Positions 1 to 8,724 are shown, counted from the stretch's first letter. The stretch: 64,000 nucleotides of DNA from Demequina sp. NBRC 110057 (GCF_002090175.1 NZ_BBRN01000004.1:558001-622000), one strand, 5' to 3'. The notes: generated by a model from the letters alone, not told the origin. Translations and numbers: made by a program.

Positions 1-197
1 TCGTCGATGTCGAGGTAGGCCTTGACGGGGTGGCCCTCCTCGCCAATCCGGTAAGCCTCGTCGGCCTTCACCCGGTGCTCCGACATGCGGTCCTCGTGCG
101 GGAACACCGCGACCGTCTTGGATCCGAGCTCCACCGCCGCGCGGAACGCGCGCACCGCGATCTCGGCTCGGTTGGCGACCAACACCTTAGAGAACAT
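1..197 (-). CDS. pyc: Pyruvate carboxylase, N-terminal fragment (runs off the window)
   Basis: Only the first 65 codons are present, read leftward from ATG at 197. The protein opens [20 protein letters not shown] and continues with [10 protein letters not shown] and [14 protein letters not shown], the usual start of the biotin-carboxylase domain of actinobacterial pyruvate carboxylase. That enzyme makes oxaloacetate from pyruvate, bicarbonate and ATP in the cytoplasm. Acetyl/propionyl-CoA carboxylase alpha subunits begin similarly, but the SEHR/K-ADEAY and [12 protein letters not shown] wording fits Pyc better. The commonly conserved Gly of the NRGEIA motif is Ala here. ATP-grasp, transcarboxylase and biotinyl domains lie outside the window. 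Confidence 0.85.
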   Translation of the reverse strand, partial: MFSKVLVANRAEIAVRAFRAAVELGSKTVAVFPHEDRMSEHRVKADEAYRIGEEGHPVKAYLDID

Positions 198-419
198 TGA
201 CTCCCCTTCGAACGTCTCTTGACGTGCGCCAGACTATCGCGGCTGGCTCGGGGCGCTCACCCCCACAATTTGAACCGATCGCGGCCGCGACACGCCGTCT
301 CAGGCGCCGATGCGCGCCGTCGCCACGGCGCGTCGCCGCGCCACCGGTTCAAAGCGAGGGGCGGACGGGTGAGTAACGGGGAGGCCGGGAGGCGGGGAGG
401 CAGGAACGGAAGGGTGCCG

Positions 420-992
420 TCAGGAGGCCTGGGTGCGCTTGGCGCGGCGCTCGGCGAGCTCGTCGGTGCCGTCGGTGACCGGGTCGTCCTCGCCGCGGTC
501 GGCGGGAAGCTCGGACAGCGAGCCCTCGAGCTCACGCCATACCTTTCCCAACGCGATGCCGAACACTCCCTGTCCGCCCTGGACAAGGTCGATGACTTCG
601 TCGTCGGACGTGCACTCGTACACCGAGGCGCCATCGGACATGAGGGTGATGCGAGACAGGTCCTCGACGCCGCGCTCGCGCAGGTGGGACACGGCGCTAC
701 GAATCTGCTGGAGCGACACTCCCGAGTCCAGGAGTCGCTTCACGACGCGCAGCACGAGAATGTCGCGGAAGCCGTACAGGCGCTGCGTGCCCGATCCCCC
801 GGCGGAACGCACGGTGGGCTCCACGAGGCCGGTCCTCGCCCAGTAGTCGAGCTGGCGGTAGGTGATGCCGGCGGCCTTGCAGGCGATGGGCCCGCGGTAG
901 CCGGCGTTGCGGTCGAGATCGGCGAGGCCGTCGTCGAAGAGGATGCCTTGATCGCTCACGATGCGCACGTCGTAAGTCCCGCCGTCAGCCAT
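420..992 (-). CDS. MerR-family regulator (Rv1830-like)
   Basis: A 190-residue protein with a winged-helix DNA-binding domain at about residues 35-105. The recognition region reads AGITYRQLDYWARTGLV and the wing contains GTQRLYGFRDILVLRVVKRL. The rest is a short helical C-terminal region without a recognisable ligand domain. Its position after ftsR and garA matches the mycobacterial Rv1827-Rv1830 neighbourhood, so an Rv1830-type regulator is the best match. The DUF151 nuclease gene that sits between the two MerR genes in mycobacteria is absent here. The ATG is preceded by a GAGGAGGG ribosome-binding site. Target genes cannot be read from the sequence. Confidence 0.85.
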   Translation of the reverse strand: MADGGTYDVRIVSDQGILFDDGLADLDRNAGYRGPIACKAAGITYRQLDYWARTGLVEPTVRSAGGSGTQRLYGFRDILVLRVVKRLLDSGVSLQQIRSAVSHLRERGVEDLSRITLMSDGASVYECTSDDEVIDLVQGGQGVFGIALGKVWRELEGSLSELPADRGEDDPVTDGTDELAERRAKRTQAS

Positions 993-1081
993 GAGCCCTC
1001 CTCTTTCCCACGTCCTTCAACCTACGGTTGAGGCTTTGCCTGGTCAACGCACCACGCGGGTGGCGCCAGGTCACGATTCCT

Positions 1082-1804
1082 TTACGTGTCGACGCGCGCG
1101 TGAAGCCACGCCGAGAACAGCGCGACGGCGGCGTCGGTGCGGGCGCGCGTCGCGGCATCGGCCTCGGCGTCCCTGCCTTTGGACCGGTCGGCACGTCCCG
1201 CGCCGACGGCTCCGTCGGCCTCGCGGCCCACGGCTCGTCCCAGCACCACCAGGTCGCGCGGCGAGCCGCCGGACGCCAGGTACGCGCCAGCAGCGACCAC
1301 GAGCGGCACCACCGCGCGGTCGAAGCGTCCCGGCACGGCCTGGGCGATCACTCCATCGGCCTCGAGCACGGCGACCACGTCGGCGTCCACCGACGCGGCG
1401 GCAGCAAGGTCGGCCGGGGACAGGAACGAGTCGCGCTGGTCCACGGCGTGAGGCACCACCGCCTCGTGCATGCGGCCCTCGTCGAGCGCGGTCAGGTGCT
1501 CGGCGATGACGCTCAGTGGACGGTAATGGTCGCGCTGCTGACGCAGCACAAAACGCACCCGCTCGACATCGGCGGGCGAATACTGGCGGTAGCCGGAGGG
1601 AGTGCGATGCGGGCTGACCAGGCCGTTCGAGTCAAGGAAGCGGAGCTTCGACGGGCTCAGCGCGGGGAACTCGGCCTGGACGAGCGCCAACACGTCGGAG
1701 ACCCGCAGCAGCGGTTCGTGCGACAGGGCGTGCGGCCAGGTGCCCTCGAGCGGCTCGGGCGCCTCGCGCCGCGGCTCGGGCCCTGCTGCGCTCAGCGCGG
1801 GCAT
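1082..1804 (-). CDS. ftsR: MerR-family regulator FtsR (Rv1828-like)
   Basis: A 240-residue MerR protein. The HTH lies near residues 30-105 and contains LRVSDVLALVQAEFP, PSKLRFLDSNGLVSPHRTPS and GYRQYSPADVERVRFVLRQQ, which match the FtsR/Rv1828 type. In Corynebacterium this regulator is linked to ftsZ expression. The C-terminal half is Ala-rich and probably mediates dimerisation. The gene starts only four bases after the garA stop, so the two are almost certainly co-transcribed from upstream of pgsA. The ATG at 1804 has no strong ribosome-binding site, as expected for a coupled start. Confidence 0.88.
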   Translation of the reverse strand: MPALSAAGPEPRREAPEPLEGTWPHALSHEPLLRVSDVLALVQAEFPALSPSKLRFLDSNGLVSPHRTPSGYRQYSPADVERVRFVLRQQRDHYRPLSVIAEHLTALDEGRMHEAVVPHAVDQRDSFLSPADLAAAASVDADVVAVLEADGVIAQAVPGRFDRAVVPLVVAAGAYLASGGSPRDLVVLGRAVGREADGAVGAGRADRSKGRDAEADAATRARTDAAVALFSAWLHARVDT

Positions 1805-1808
1805 ACGG

Positions 1809-2228
1809 TCAGCGGGCCGTTCCGGGGTGGAAGGTCATCCGGTACTTGCCGATCTGCACCTCGTCGCCGGCGGCGAGAACCTTCTCGCTGACCAGCTCGC
1901 GGTTCACATATGTGCCGTTGAGCGAGCCGGCGTCCTTGACCGTGAACGACGCGCCCTCGCGCAGGAACTGCACGTGTTCGCGGCTGACGGTGACGTCGTC
2001 GAGGAAGATGTCGGAGGACACCGATCGGCCCGCCGTGGTCAGGTCCACATCCAGCAGGAAGCGGGCTCCCTGATTGGGGCCGTGGTGGACGATCAGCAAC
2101 GCGCAGTGCTCGTCGAGCGCGTCGATCGCCGCATCGTCCTGGGTGGACAGCCGCGCGGGCGAGTCCTCCGCGTTGATCTGGGCATCGAGGGACATGGTCC
2201 GCTCGACAGGACTCTCGTCGTAGGTCAT
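1809..2228 (-). CDS. garA: GarA/OdhI-type FHA protein
   Basis: A 139-residue protein with one forkhead-associated domain at about residues 45-135, including AGRSVSSDIFLDDVTVSREH and GSLNGTYVNRE, the phosphothreonine-binding loops. GarA/OdhI proteins inhibit 2-oxoglutarate dehydrogenase and adjust glutamate metabolism; Ser/Thr kinases switch them off by phosphorylating an N-terminal ETTS motif, which then binds the protein's own FHA domain. Here the equivalent stretch reads VERTMSLD (residues 8-15): the first Thr is replaced by Arg10, the second is kept as Thr11, and the Ser is Met12. The start overlaps the pgsA-like stop (ATGA), so the genes are translationally coupled. The position before ftsR is the conserved garA location. 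Confidence 0.92.
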   Translation of the reverse strand: MTYDESPVERTMSLDAQINAEDSPARLSTQDDAAIDALDEHCALLIVHHGPNQGARFLLDVDLTTAGRSVSSDIFLDDVTVSREHVQFLREGASFTVKDAGSLNGTYVNRELVSEKVLAAGDEVQIGKYRMTFHPGTAR

Positions 2229-2875
2229 GACGCCTCCTCGCTGTCTCGGATCGTGGCTTCCATCCTAGGCCCGTCGGCGGCCGGTCGCGCTCGCCGCGCC
2301 GCCGCGGCACGATGGCGAATGTCCTGGACGTAGCCCACCCCGGAGATCCAGTACAGGACCGCCGCCCCCAGCGACAGCACGATCGCGAGGACGTTCAGCC
2401 ACGTCGCCACCTCGTAGCCCACATAGGCAAGGGGAAGGGTGATGTACAGGCAGAACGTGGCGGCCTTGCCCACGAATGTCACGTGGGGGCTGCGGATCTT
2501 GCGCGAGCGGCCGTACAGCAGGGCCGTCCCGACCATCGCGTCGCGCGCCATCAGGATGATGACGAGCCACCACGGGATAACGTCGCGGATCGCGAGGCCG
2601 AGCACCACCACGAGGGTGAGCAACCGGTCCGCGGCGGGGTCGAGCAGCCTTCCCAGGGCGGTCACCTGGTTCCAGCGACGCGCCAGGAAGCCGTCGAGGA
2701 AGTCGGAGAAGCCGGCGCACGCGAGCACGATGATCGCGGCGACGTCCTGTTCCCCGATGAAGAGCCCGCCGAACACGGCGATGAGCAGGATCCGGACGAA
2801 CGAGATCACGTTCGGGACCGTCCACACCGCGTGCGACACCGGGTAGGGCCGCTGCTCGGGAGGGGGGAGACTCAC
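2225..2875 (-). CDS. CDP-alcohol phosphatidyltransferase (PgsA-like)
   Basis: A 216-residue integral membrane enzyme. The complete CDP-alcohol phosphatidyltransferase signature (DxxDGxxARx8GxxxDxxxD) lies at about residues 57-83 and is visible as SDFLDGFLARRWNQ followed by GRLLDPAAD. Five or six hydrophobic segments surround it. It should move a phosphatidyl group from CDP-diacylglycerol to a small alcohol such as glycerol-3-phosphate or inositol phosphate; the substrate is not decided by the sequence. The order with garA and ftsR matches the Rv1822-Rv1828 region, though gcvH is missing. The GTG start at 2875 follows a TAGCAT hexamer (complement of 2883-2888) by 7 bases, so the operon transcript is probably leaderless. 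Confidence 0.88.
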   Translation of the reverse strand: MSLPPPEQRPYPVSHAVWTVPNVISFVRILLIAVFGGLFIGEQDVAAIIVLACAGFSDFLDGFLARRWNQVTALGRLLDPAADRLLTLVVVLGLAIRDVIPWWLVIILMARDAMVGTALLYGRSRKIRSPHVTFVGKAATFCLYITLPLAYVGYEVATWLNVLAIVLSLGAAVLYWISGVGYVQDIRHRAAAARRARPAADGPRMEATIRDSEEAS

Positions 2876-2893
2876 CCGAGCGATGCTACCGGA

Positions 2894-3046
2894 CTACTCC
2901 TGGGGCGATTCCTGCGCGATCACCTTGTCGACGGTGGCCGCGGCGATGCGCGTTGCCTCGTCCTCCGAGGCGCCGCGCGCGAGCTCACGCGCCTTGATCT
3001 GCTCGAACTTGTAGTGCCGTGTGTCCACGGCGTGCTCCTCGGCCAT
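2894..3046 (-). CDS. Small protein, short paralog of its upstream neighbour
   Basis: A 50-residue protein starting MAEEHAVDTRHYKFEQIKA and ending KVIAQESPQE. The ATG at 3046 is preceded by a GGGAGCG ribosome-binding site. No catalytic domain is seen. Residues 9-48 align with residues 11-50 of the next gene upstream (3113-3439): RHYKFEQIKARELARGAS against RQYEHIKESKLDSGAS, followed in both by an EE/DEA...ARTV-like helix. It therefore looks like a duplicate that lacks the C-terminal Rho-N-like part. The function is unknown; homologs of the longer protein are often labelled plasmid stabilization protein, but nothing here suggests a plasmid. Confidence 0.6.
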   Translation of the reverse strand: MAEEHAVDTRHYKFEQIKARELARGASEDEATRIAAATVDKVIAQESPQE

Positions 3047-3112
3047 GAGGCGCTCCCTTCGGGTGCGAACAGGGTCCTTCTCAGCGTAGGCCGGTCTCCC
3101 GGCGTCCGCGCG

Positions 3113-3439
3113 TCAGCGGCCAACGGCGCGTTCGAGTTCGGCCTTCGACATGCGCGAGCGGCCCTTGATGTTCCTGCGCTTGGCCTCGGCGTACAGCTGG
3201 TCCTTGGTGCGGCCCTGGGCACCGCTGTGGGAACGTTGGCCGCCACGGCGTCCGCTCGACATGTCCTCGGTCGACGTGCGCGAGGCCTGCTCCGACTCGC
3301 CGGCGCGCGCCCGCTCCTTGTTCACGGTGCGGGCGGCGACTTCTTCGGCCACCTCCGTCGACGCCCCGGAGTCGAGCTTGGACTCCTTGATGTGCTCGTA
3401 CTGGCGTTCACGCTTCTTGCTCCATGCCCGCTGCGGCAT
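3113..3439 (-). CDS. Small basic protein with Rho-N/SAP-like C-terminus
   Basis: A 108-residue, highly charged protein. The N-terminal part (SKKRERQYEHIKESKLDSG) is a helical repeat shared with the 50-residue neighbour. The C-terminal part, TKDQLYAEAKRRNIKGRSRM then SKAELERAV, has the LY-EAK--NI-GRS-MSK-EL pattern of the Rho-termination-factor N-terminal or SAP-like fold that binds nucleic acid. Databases usually name such proteins plasmid stabilization protein; the true role is not established. A strong hairpin (3507-3550) isolates it from the hydrolase gene upstream on the same strand. Confidence 0.7.
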   Translation of the reverse strand: MPQRAWSKKRERQYEHIKESKLDSGASTEVAEEVAARTVNKERARAGESEQASRTSTEDMSSGRRGGQRSHSGAQGRTKDQLYAEAKRRNIKGRSRMSKAELERAVGR

Positions 3440-3506
3440 CGGCCATCACCTCCGTGAGTCGCTTGCGTGGGCGACAACACGGGCGTCGCGTGGCGTTTTC
3501 CCGCGG

Positions 3507-3550
3507 CCGATGCGGTGGCGAGGCCCGTTCGGGTCTCGCCACCGCATCGG
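3507..3550 (-). terminator. Strong hairpin terminator carrying the nonamer motif
   Basis: A 16-bp perfect inverted repeat (3507-3522 with 3535-3550) continues through a G-U pair and three further pairs to a small loop. It starts four bases downstream of the stop of the leftward hydrolase gene (3554) and should end its transcript. The left arm contains the window-wide motif GGCCGATGC (3505-3513) and the right arm its near complement. There is no clear U-tract, which is common in GC-rich actinobacteria. Confidence 0.75.
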
Positions 3551-3553
3551 GCG

Positions 3554-5236
3554 TCAGCGGGTGAGGATCCAGTACGGGTCGTAGGTGGCGATCACCTGGG
3601 CGATGCGCTCGCGCGCCTCGTCCGTGAGGCCGGCGTCGCCGGTGACCTCCTCGAAGCCGTACAGCGCGATGTTCCCGTACTTGTGGCCCGCGTCCTCCGG
3701 CACACCCTGCGACAGGATGAGGTCGATGACGCCCTGGAAGGCCGTCACGCCGGGGATCCACACCATGTCGTCGCTCAGCATCGGCGAGCGCTGGTCGGCG
3801 TCGAGCCAATCCGGCTTGGACCAGATGACGGAGGGGCCAATCCACACGATCGGGTCGTCGCCGTGCTGCAGGTAGGCGACGCGGGGCTCGGCCCACTCCC
3901 CCTCCGGCTCGGCAAGGTCGCCACGCTGCTCGGCGAAGCGCACGCTCTCGCCGTCCTGGTACGTGGGGAGGTACATCGGCGAGCCCTCGTCGCGGCCGAA
4001 CGTCGCCTCCTTCCACACCGTGGAGAAGCTCGGGGTGCCGGCGAGCACCGCGCCGTCGGTACGGGTGCGGAGGTCATCGACCGACTCGAAGGCGTTGTTG
4101 AGGCCGTACGAGCCGAGCGACAGCCCGTAGACCGTCAGCTGCGGGCGGTCGTCCTCGGGAAGCGCCGACCACCACTCGTATACGGCGTCGAACGCTGCGC
4201 GCGTGCCGGTGGGGGCCAGGTCGGGGGTCAGGAGCGCCGAGACGGGGCTCGGTGTCGCGCCGTACTGGACAGTGACGATGGCGGTGTCGCCCGCGTGCAG
4301 GTACTCGAAGCCGTCGATGGCGGCCGGGTCGAGCCAACCCGAACCTGTCGTCGCGGCGAGCAGGAGCTGGTCGCGGTCAGCGGCACCCGTGCGCTCAAGC
4401 TCCTGGACGGCCAGCTGCGCGCGCTCCTCGGGGGTGTCGGCGGCGTCGATGCCCACGTAGACGCGAATCGGCTCCTGGGCCTCGACGTCCGTGATCGACT
4501 CGATCTGCGCCGCGCTCGGGCCGCTGGCCACGATCTTGACTCCAGCCTGGCCCAGGTCCTCCCAGGCCACGAGGCTGTCGGGGCTTCCCGACCGTAGCTC
4601 ACTCGTGGGCTGCGCGTATGCGGGGTCGTAGGTGTGGTTGCGCTGCCCGTACAGGCCGGTCAGGAGCAGCGACAGCAGCGACGTGCCGACGGCCACGATC
4701 ACGAGGACGCCCACCGTGGTCGCCGCGCCCGCCCCGAGGCTGACGAGGGGCCCGCGGGGCCCCTCCTCGCGACGGCTGACCTTGGCGGTGAGGCGCACGA
4801 CCAGCGGGCGCAGCCAGTTGTGGAGCCGCCGAATGCCGCGGCCGATGGCGAAGCCCAGCCACACTCCCAGCAGTGCGCCGATGACGATGTTCAGCCAGTG
4901 AAGCCCGTCGGCATCGGCCAGCCCCACTGCCTCGCGCACATCGTTCTGCCAGCGCACGCCGAGCGGCAGCACCGCCACGAAGGCCAGCACGTTCGCCGCG
5001 GCCACGATCCAGCCGGGTGCGGACGCGTCCCAGCGGATCCGTCCCACCGACGCCAGACGCACCAGGCGCCACGCGAGGACACCCAGCCCGTACCCGACCG
5101 CGAACGCGAGACCCGAGACGAGTCCCTGCCCCCAGGCGGGCCGCGGCAGCAGCGACGGGGTCAGCGACAACACCACGAACAGGACACCCAGCACCGACCC
5201 GACCACGTCGAGGCGCTTGACACTCCACTTGAGCAT
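3554..5236 (-). CDS. Membrane-anchored alpha/beta-hydrolase family protein
   Basis: A 560-residue protein of the Abhydrolase_9 type. The first ~220 residues hold about four hydrophobic segments (for example LGVLFVVLSLTPSLLPRP and VGVLVIVAVGTSLLSLLL), so the hydrolase domain is tethered to the membrane. The second half contains the nucleophile elbow YGLSLGSYG with Ser near residue 372. Further on are an acidic motif in QHGDDPIVW and a His in DAGHKYGN, which could complete a Ser-Asp-His triad. The substrate is unknown; homologs are widespread in actinobacteria and usually uncharacterised. The start at 5236 has GGAGGG upstream. Confidence 0.8.
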   Translation of the reverse strand: MLKWSVKRLDVVGSVLGVLFVVLSLTPSLLPRPAWGQGLVSGLAFAVGYGLGVLAWRLVRLASVGRIRWDASAPGWIVAAANVLAFVAVLPLGVRWQNDVREAVGLADADGLHWLNIVIGALLGVWLGFAIGRGIRRLHNWLRPLVVRLTAKVSRREEGPRGPLVSLGAGAATTVGVLVIVAVGTSLLSLLLTGLYGQRNHTYDPAYAQPTSELRSGSPDSLVAWEDLGQAGVKIVASGPSAAQIESITDVEAQEPIRVYVGIDAADTPEERAQLAVQELERTGAADRDQLLLAATTGSGWLDPAAIDGFEYLHAGDTAIVTVQYGATPSPVSALLTPDLAPTGTRAAFDAVYEWWSALPEDDRPQLTVYGLSLGSYGLNNAFESVDDLRTRTDGAVLAGTPSFSTVWKEATFGRDEGSPMYLPTYQDGESVRFAEQRGDLAEPEGEWAEPRVAYLQHGDDPIVWIGPSVIWSKPDWLDADQRSPMLSDDMVWIPGVTAFQGVIDLILSQGVPEDAGHKYGNIALYGFEEVTGDAGLTDEARERIAQVIATYDPYWILTR

Positions 5237-5313
5237 GCGGCCCTCCCTCCGGGCGCCACAGTAGCGCCAGCCGGTGCGCCGCGGGCCCCGAGGCTCGCGG
5301 CGACACCCGAGGT

Positions 5314-8300
5314 TCAGCCGCGCGGCGCGGGCACCTCCCCCGCGAGTAGCGCGTCGCCGACGCGGACGCTCGGCGGGTGAGGCGTGCCGTAGCGGTGCTG
5401 GGTGACCGAGACGGCCTGCTCGCGCACGAACGGCAGCAGCTCAAGCCATGCCCCCGTGACGGGCGCCGTGTACAGGGCGAGGTCGGCACGGCCGCGCAGG
5501 CCGTCCTCGACCTCGCCGACGACACGCAGGCGGCCGTGGCCCAGCCCGCGGGTGAGCGCGGCCTCGGCGGGCTCGATGTGGACGGCGACGCCGGCCGCGG
5601 CTAGGAGCGAGGCCGTCGCCTCGGAAAGGGCCGATGCGGCCGTCACCGTGGCGGCGCCAGTCACGGTGAGCGAGGCTGCGACCACTCGTACGAGAGCATC
5701 CGCGTCGTCGCCGTCCCAGCGGATGGGGGTGGCAACCGGAGCGTGGCGCAGGACGTTACGCTCGCCGGTCAGCCCCGAGGGGTCGTGCCCGTGAGCGAGG
5801 TCGTCGCTCCATGCCCCGGCGTCGCGCGCCGCTCCGGCACGCACCCAGGCCGGCGCATCTCCGACGAGGCGCGCGACGGGGCCGCTCACGGCATCGGCGA
5901 GCGCGGTGCCATCGGCATCGGCCGTACGCAACCAACCCGTGAGCGACGCGACGTAGTGGGGGCCTCCGGCCTTGACCGTGGTGCCCACGACCGATCGCTT
6001 CCACCCGCCGAACGGCTGGCGCTGGACGATGGCGCCGGTGGTGCCCCTATTGACGTAGGCGTTGCCCGCCTCGACGGCGCCCAGCCACACGCGGATCTCT
6101 TCCTCGTCGAGGCTGTGAAGGCCAGCGGTGAGCCCGTAGTCGACGGCATTCTGGACGGCGATGGCCTCGTCGAGGGTGTCGACGCGCATCACCCCGAGCA
6201 CCGGGCCGAAGCACTCGGTGAGGTGGAACCAGCTGCCCGGCTTCACCCACGCGCGCACGCCGGGCGTCCACAGGTTCGGAGCGAGTTCGCGCGGCTCGAC
6301 CCACCAGGACTCCCCCGCCTCGAGGGTGGTGAGCGCGCGGAGGAGCTTGCCCGTAGGCGGCACGATGACGGGACCCATCTGGCTGCGCGGGTCGTGGGCA
6401 GGCCCCACCGTGAGCGACGTGACCGCGTCGACGAGCTGACCGCGCAGGCGCTCGGAGTCGGCCGCGCTGCCCACGAGGATGGCGAGCGAGGAGGCCGAGC
6501 ACTTCTGCCCCGCGTGCCCAAAGGCCGACTGCACCAGGTCGCGCACGGCAAGGTCGAGGTCCGCGCTCGGAGTGATGATGAGGGCGTTCTTGCCGCTCGT
6601 CTCCGCGCGCAGGTCGAGGTCGGGGCGGGTCGCGAGGAACCGCTCGGCAGTCTCGAAGGCGCCGGTCAGGATCACCTGGTCGATGCGCGCGTCCCCAATC
6701 AGCTGGTCGCCGAGGCGCTCGGGGTCGATGTCCAGCAGCGTCACGAGGCCGGCGGGCACTCCTGCCGCGTCGAGAATCTCGCGGATGACGGCGCCGCAGC
6801 GCGCGGCCTCCTCGGCGGGCTTGAGGATGACGGCGCTTCCGGCGGCGAGCGCGGCGAGCGTCGAGCCCAGCGGGATGGCCACCGGAAAATTCCACGGAGG
6901 GGTCACGAGCGTCAGCGCTCGCGGCACGGCGCTTGCTCCCGGGACGTCGGCCAGCGCCCGGGCGGAGCGCGCGTAGTACCTCGCGAAGTCGATCGCCTCG
7001 GAGACCTCGGGATCCGATTGCTCGAGCGTCTTGCCGCATTCGGAGGCCATCACCTCGTGGAGGATGCCGCGGTGCGCCTCGAGGGCATCGGCCACGGCCT
7101 CGAGAAGTCTCGCGCGGTCCGCGGGGCGGCTCGCTCCCCAGTCGCTTCCGGCCTCGTGAGCACGGCCGATCACGGCGTCCAGGCCCGCGGCATCGTCCAC
7201 CCTGGCGGCGGCGAGGGTGGCGGCGCCGGCGCGTGACTGCCTGGCGCGCTCGAGAGCGGCCCGGCCCTCGTCTCGCACCGCCGGGACGGCGGGGTCGGCA
7301 TCGGATGCGTTGGCGAAGCCCTCGGCCGGCGAGGCGACGGCCTCGCCGCGGCCCCTGGCGCGCGACGGTGCGTCCTGCGACAGGGTCAGCGCGCGGCGGA
7401 AGGCGTGCTCCTGCACGGCGAAGGTGCCCACGTGGTCCGCAAGGTCGCCGACGTCGGCAAGGAAGTTGCCCGGGCTCGCCACCTCCTCGAGGCGCCGCGC
7501 CAGGTAGGCGAGGGCCACGTCGAAGTCGCCGGGTGCCACCGCGGGTGTGTACAGGCGCACGCCGCCCATGGAGGCGGCGACCGTACGCGCGATGCCGGGG
7601 GCCATGCCCAGCAGCATCTCCAGGTCGATGCCCTCGGCGATTCCGCGGCGCTCGCAGCGCACCCGCGTGAGCGCGATGTCGAAGAGGTTGTGGCCGGCGA
7701 GGCCGACGCGAAGGCTCGCGAGGCTCTCGGGGTCGAGCGCGGCGTCGAGCAGGCGCTTGTACTGCGCGTCGGACTCGGCCTTCGAGTCCCACGTGGCGAG
7801 GCGCCATCCGTGGGTCTCGGCCTCGATGCGCTCCATGGACAGGTTGGCGCCCTTGACGATGCGGACCTTGAGCGGCGCGCCGCCCGCCGCGGTGCGCTCG
7901 CGGGCGAGGCGCTGCAGCTCTCGCAGCGCGCCGAGGGAATCGGGAAGGTAGGCCTGCAGCACGATTCCCGCGGGAAGCTCGAGGAACTCGGGCCGCGTCA
8001 TGAGGTCGCGGAACACCGCGAGCGTGAGGTCGAGGTCCCGGTACTCCTCCATGTCGAGGTTGATGAAGGTGCGGTCGTGGCGCAGCGCCGCGGCGTACAG
8101 CGGCGCGAGCACCTCGGTGACGGACTCGACGGCCTCGTCGAAGGCCCACGCGGGGTGGGGGGCCACGGCCGCGGAGACCTTGATCGACACGTAGTCGACG
8201 GCGGGGTGTTCGATGAGCGCGAGCGTGCGGGCCACGCGGCGGTCGGCCTCGCCGCGCCCCAGGACCGCCTCGCCCAGCAGGTTGAGGTTGACCTCGGCGC

Positions 8301-8724
8301 CGTGCGAGCGCACGCGCCGCAGCGCCCCCTCGAGGCGCTCGGGCCGGGCGTCGACGACGAGGTGGCCCACCATCGCGCGCACCACGCGCCGGGCGGCGCC
8401 CACCGTGAGGCGGGGAGCCACGCGACCGGCCACGGCCGCGAGGCTCAGCGCGGGACCGAGCCCCGTGGGCATCCCCTGGGGGGCGATGGCTGCGGCCGAG
8501 CGCAAGCCGCGAGCGGCCACGTGCGGGTCCTCGGGCCTCATGAGGCCGTCGAGCAAGGTGGTGAGGAACGCGAGTCCGCCGTCGCGACGCAGCATGTCCT
8601 CCATGAGGCGAGCGGCAAGGCCCTGCCGGGTGGTGCGCGCATCGGCGAGCCACTCCCTGACCTGGGCGACGGCGGCATCGGCCTCCGTCGCGAGGGCGCG
8701 CTCATGCATGGTGTCCGGGGTCAT
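5314..8724 (-). CDS. putA: Bifunctional proline dehydrogenase / L-glutamate gamma-semialdehyde dehydrogenase
   Basis: A 1136-residue enzyme that oxidises proline to glutamate in two steps. The FAD-dependent proline dehydrogenase barrel covers roughly residues 120-430 and includes VRIVKGANLSMERIEAE. The NAD-dependent aldehyde dehydrogenase covers about 490-960, with TPPWNFPVAIPLG, AETSGKNALI, the catalytic Cys in GHAGQKCSASS near residue 741, and LTECFGPVLGVMR. No N-terminal ribbon-helix-helix repressor domain is present, so regulation must be external. The last ~170 residues form an extra domain beyond the aldehyde dehydrogenase, as in many long PutA proteins. The gene is divergent from a LysR-type gene 82 bp away, its likely regulator. 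Confidence 0.95.
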   Translation of the reverse strand: MTPDTMHERALATEADAAVAQVREWLADARTTRQGLAARLMEDMLRRDGGLAFLTTLLDGLMRPEDPHVAARGLRSAAAIAPQGMPTGLGPALSLAAVAGRVAPRLTVGAARRVVRAMVGHLVVDARPERLEGALRRVRSHGAEVNLNLLGEAVLGRGEADRRVARTLALIEHPAVDYVSIKVSAAVAPHPAWAFDEAVESVTEVLAPLYAAALRHDRTFINLDMEEYRDLDLTLAVFRDLMTRPEFLELPAGIVLQAYLPDSLGALRELQRLARERTAAGGAPLKVRIVKGANLSMERIEAETHGWRLATWDSKAESDAQYKRLLDAALDPESLASLRVGLAGHNLFDIALTRVRCERRGIAEGIDLEMLLGMAPGIARTVAASMGGVRLYTPAVAPGDFDVALAYLARRLEEVASPGNFLADVGDLADHVGTFAVQEHAFRRALTLSQDAPSRARGRGEAVASPAEGFANASDADPAVPAVRDEGRAALERARQSRAGAATLAAARVDDAAGLDAVIGRAHEAGSDWGASRPADRARLLEAVADALEAHRGILHEVMASECGKTLEQSDPEVSEAIDFARYYARSARALADVPGASAVPRALTLVTPPWNFPVAIPLGSTLAALAAGSAVILKPAEEAARCGAVIREILDAAGVPAGLVTLLDIDPERLGDQLIGDARIDQVILTGAFETAERFLATRPDLDLRAETSGKNALIITPSADLDLAVRDLVQSAFGHAGQKCSASSLAILVGSAADSERLRGQLVDAVTSLTVGPAHDPRSQMGPVIVPPTGKLLRALTTLEAGESWWVEPRELAPNLWTPGVRAWVKPGSWFHLTECFGPVLGVMRVDTLDEAIAVQNAVDYGLTAGLHSLDEEEIRVWLGAVEAGNAYVNRGTTGAIVQRQPFGGWKRSVVGTTVKAGGPHYVASLTGWLRTADADGTALADAVSGPVARLVGDAPAWVRAGAARDAGAWSDDLAHGHDPSGLTGERNVLRHAPVATPIRWDGDDADALVRVVAASLTVTGAATVTAASALSEATASLLAAAGVAVHIEPAEAALTRGLGHGRLRVVGEVEDGLRGRADLALYTAPVTGAWLELLPFVREQAVSVTQHRYGTPHPPSVRVGDALLAGEVPAPRG

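Noticed and set aside
198-419. Possible small gene or RNA between pyc and the MerR gene
   Set aside because: Only GC-rich and G-tract sequence (GGGGAGGCCGGGAGGCGGGG) is present, with no start-site signal, conserved peptide or clear RNA fold.
2894-3439. Toxin-antitoxin or plasmid maintenance module
   Set aside because: The usual database name mentions plasmid stabilization, but neither protein has a toxin fold and the two are paralogs of each other.
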